Part shown: piece after piece, positions 62,147-64,000 of the stretch | Position numbering within the stretch: the first letter of the stretch is position 1 | How the letters are laid out: each line of letters opens with the position of its first letter | Assembly (NCBI GenBank): GCA_946811185.2 | Contig: OX328112.1 | Coordinates: forward strand, 10,999,215 to 11,063,214 | Reading direction: 5' to 3' | Source of the DNA: Hippopus hippopus | Lineage: Eukaryota > Mollusca > Bivalvia > Cardiida > Cardiidae | DNA length: 64,000 nucleotides | Position numbers and translations under genes: made by a program | Notes under the pieces: generated by a model | What the model saw: the letters and a program-made list of their open reading frames with translations, nothing else | Database searches by the model: none | What the model was told of the DNA's origin: nothing

Positions 62147-62405
62147 TAGACATGCTCTGTGACAAGGGGAGTTAGCCTATCTGCAAAAAGTATGGACCAG
62201 GTCAGCCTGCGCAATCCGCGCAGGCTGACCTGAATCGAATTTTTTTGTTATTGGTCAATTTTCTGCATGCTAAAGGATCAGTTTACCTCATGACTCAGTC
62301 GGTTTTTAGACAAATGGATTTTATGGATTCATATTTATATGATGACTAGCTTGGTACAATGCATCACATAGATGCTTTAAACCCCCTATTGTCAGACCAC
62401 AGCTC
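62147..62405 (+). mobile_element. Hp-B element, full length
   Basis: gacatgctctgtgacaaggg starts it and cccctattgtcagaccacag ends it. Complete hairpin 62190-62240. Confidence 0.9.
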
Positions 62406-62443
62406 CTATGGAATGAGCCACATAGAAGAGTCAGCGTAATTCG

Positions 62444-62643
62444 TTTACCCATAGGCTGCTACACACGACTCGGTACGCTTTTGCGGACAGTGTAGATAAA
62501 GATCAGACTGCACAAAACATACAATCTGATCTTTGATCTATACTGTCCGATATGGTATTTTCATTCCAGTGAAATCAATTTACTTTGAAAATGCAATATT
62601 TGGGATTTTACCATTGAGTGAATATTTTCGTTTAATCTGTAAA
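62444..62643 (+). mobile_element. Hp-A variant
   Basis: tttacccataggctgctaca starts it. The hairpin (62485-62547) is weakened by acaaaacatacaatctg. The right half resembles 49180-49265. Confidence 0.8.
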
Positions 62644-62846
62644 CCCTTAAAGAAGCGCCTTTCACTACTTTAATTGCCTTTGCGGCCAGTGTAGATAAGG
62701 CTGCACAGACGTGCAGCCTGATCTTTGATCTGTACTCTCCGCTTTGCTGATACACGACAGACAAAAGCAACCAGGAAATTGCGATCAATTTGGTCGTATT
62801 TCTAGGGGAAAAGTCTGTTGAGTTTATTCGGCGCTTTAAGGGTTAA
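62641..62846 (+). mobile_element. Hp-A-related element with distinct ends
   Basis: aacccttaaagaagcgcctt starts it and cggcgctttaagggttaa ends it, an imperfect inverse. The hairpin is shortened (gataaggctgcacagacgtg). It abuts the previous element. Confidence 0.8.
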
Positions 62847-62847
62847 A

Positions 62848-63180
62848 GATGCATCTACTCGTTTTCAACCAGTTTTTAACCCATACATCTTTATTTTATG
62901 AAGCTATAATAGTTCTTCTGTGTTCATGCCAAATGTCGCCCCAAGATTGCACAGATTACGACGGATAGAAAATGCATTTTATGTTTTGGAGGCCTTCAAA
63001 ACAATCGCTTCTGTCATTTCCGGTTTTAAATGAGGACACGTCCCGTGTGCTTTTCTATCCCTTACACCATATATACAGATAATTTATCTATGTTTACACA
63101 GCTGAGCCATTCTTCACACTTTCAAGTTTAACATTGTTTTTCTCTCTAGCTATAAGGATATATCTTTATGAAGTTTGAGG
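62848..63180 (+). repeat. Repeat F, copy 2
   Basis: An uninterrupted counterpart of 54648-55235 (gatgcatctactcgttttca, gatagaaaatgcattttatg, tttacacagctgagcc, aaggatatatcttta). Confidence 0.75.
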
Positions 63181-63371
63181 ATGAAAATCATCAAACTGGA
63201 AATTATCAGTTTATGACCATAATGGCACCTGCAGGCGAATGTTTTTCTCTTGTAGATCAATTTTTGCAGAACGTTAAAACCTGTACTCATGCATTCAACC
63301 TTTACCCGTAGATCGCTAGATTGATTAAATCGACCTTTTTAATCGGGAAAAACATCTAGTCAGTGCGGTAG

Positions 63372-63549
63372 GATTAATTGTTTCGATAATAGTTATGTGG
63401 GAAAGCAGCCAAGGGCTTGGAAAAGAAAGTTATGCGGAGTACTGGAAAAAGAAACTCTAGGAAAGCATGAATAGGTGCACTGGCCGCCTCGATATGACTG
63501 AAATAATGTCGAAAATGGCATTAAACACCATACAACCAACCAATCATCT
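63372..63549 (+). mobile_element. SINE S1 lacking its head
   Basis: gtttcgataatagttatgtg to aaatggcattaaacaccata, with an ACCA/ATCA tail. Confidence 0.85.
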
Positions 63550-63620
63550 TTTGATTCACTGAAAAAAAAAAGTTTGGCAGTTTGACCCTGTAACAACCAT
63601 GGACGATATTGGTTACTTTC

Positions 63621-63695
63621 CTGGACGGTGTAGATCAAGATCAGACAGCACAGAACGGACAGCCTGCTTGTATCAATATCGTCTGCTACTTTGTG
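63621..63695 (+). mobile_element. Hp-A hairpin, right arm decayed
   Basis: ctggacggtgtagatcaaga, tcagacagcacagaacgga, then a damaged right arm (cctgcttgtatcaatatcgt). Confidence 0.65.
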
Positions 63696-63841
63696 CCAAA
63701 CTAGAACTAGTCTTTGCCATTCCAGTGGAATTATATCAAAAGTCGAATTTATTTGAAGAAAAGGAAAATATGTATCGATGGCAAGCTTAATGTTATACCG
63801 ATGTGACCAATCGAGGCTCACCCAAATGGAGATTTTTATAT

Positions 63842-64000
63842 ACGAGTGATGCTCCGGCAAAAGGGTGTTTCATGCATCTCCTTGATACTATTTACCGAGC
63901 AAACCATCCTACAATGGATTCACAAAATCCATTTTTGTGTAGCAACCGACTGAGTCTTGAGGTAGACTGGTCCATTGACATGCAAAAAGTATCGTCACAG
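63842..64000 (-). mobile_element. Hp-B element, cut by window end
   Basis: acgagtgatgctccggcaaa starts it, then ggattcacaaaatccatttt and aaccgactgagtcttgaggt. The window ends at the hairpin (gcaaaaagtatcgtcac). Confidence 0.85.

Noticed and set aside
63393..63860. 155-codon minus frame
   Set aside because: It covers a headless S1 SINE, an Hp-A hairpin and an Hp-B end.

Overview
This window looks like non-coding, repeat-saturated nuclear DNA of an invertebrate animal, most likely a bivalve mollusc. The support is the absence of prokaryotic gene structure, AT-rich sequence with many microsatellites, tRNA-headed SINEs whose shared 3' end resembles mollusc SINEs, and hundreds of base pairs of short foldback elements. 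The species assignment is inference; I cannot name a genus with confidence. No intact protein-coding gene, rRNA or convincing functional tRNA was found. Almost every open reading frame lies in repeats. The only protein-like signals are a broken LINE reverse-transcriptase tail (about 26281-26657, minus) and one unassigned coding-like frame with plausible splice sites (34183-34524, minus).

I define provisional repeat families. Hp-A is about 210 bp, with ends TTAACCCTTA and a central hairpin. Hp-B is about 260 bp, with about 35 bp inverted ends and an off-centre hairpin. Hp-C is about 230 bp, with ends TTAACCCTTTACC and a near-perfect palindrome. Hp-D is about 250 bp and carries two hairpins. 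Hp-E is about 190 bp and palindromic throughout. Smaller families are G, H, I, J, F and M. SINE families S1 to S5 have tRNA-like heads. Hp-A, Hp-C and I end in TTAA next to CCC- or GG-type termini, which suggests piggyBac-like non-autonomous elements (MITEs). Strand is given relative to an arbitrary family orientation.

Layout. 1-1480: SINE S1 and an Hp-B element split by a SINE. 2500-7500: mosaic of H, J, I, G, Hp-A and low-copy repeats. 7770-9850: Hp-C, S2 and Hp-B cluster. 10000-13100: Hp-A, Hp-C, Hp-D and Hp-B. 15000-16835: Hp-D, Hp-E, Hp-B and a four-copy tandem repeat. 17230-19880: duplicated unit, Hp-C, Hp-A, H and J. 20935-22130: six-unit satellite with a dimeric higher-order pattern. 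22690-23400: S2, Hp-D, Hp-A. 24500-31530: Hp-E, S4, Hp-B, the LINE relic and S1. 31500-36610: Hp-C, Hp-A, S1 and the candidate exon. 38160-38460: long GA/ACAG microsatellite. 38760-49270: dense Hp-A, B, C, D, E chains. 49870-50510: three SINEs in a row. 50590-52380: Hp-C, a duplicated 195 bp unit and a 436 bp compound foldback. 53100-64000: more of the same families, a degenerate short-period repeat (56425-56890), and an SINE inside Hp-E with clear target-site duplications.

The main observation is not a gene system but a DNA-structural one. Three families with different termini (Hp-A, Hp-B, Hp-D) share a 27-nt hairpin core. Its two stem differences are compensatory base-pair changes. Many TTAA-ended elements also abut so that neighbours share one TTAA junction.
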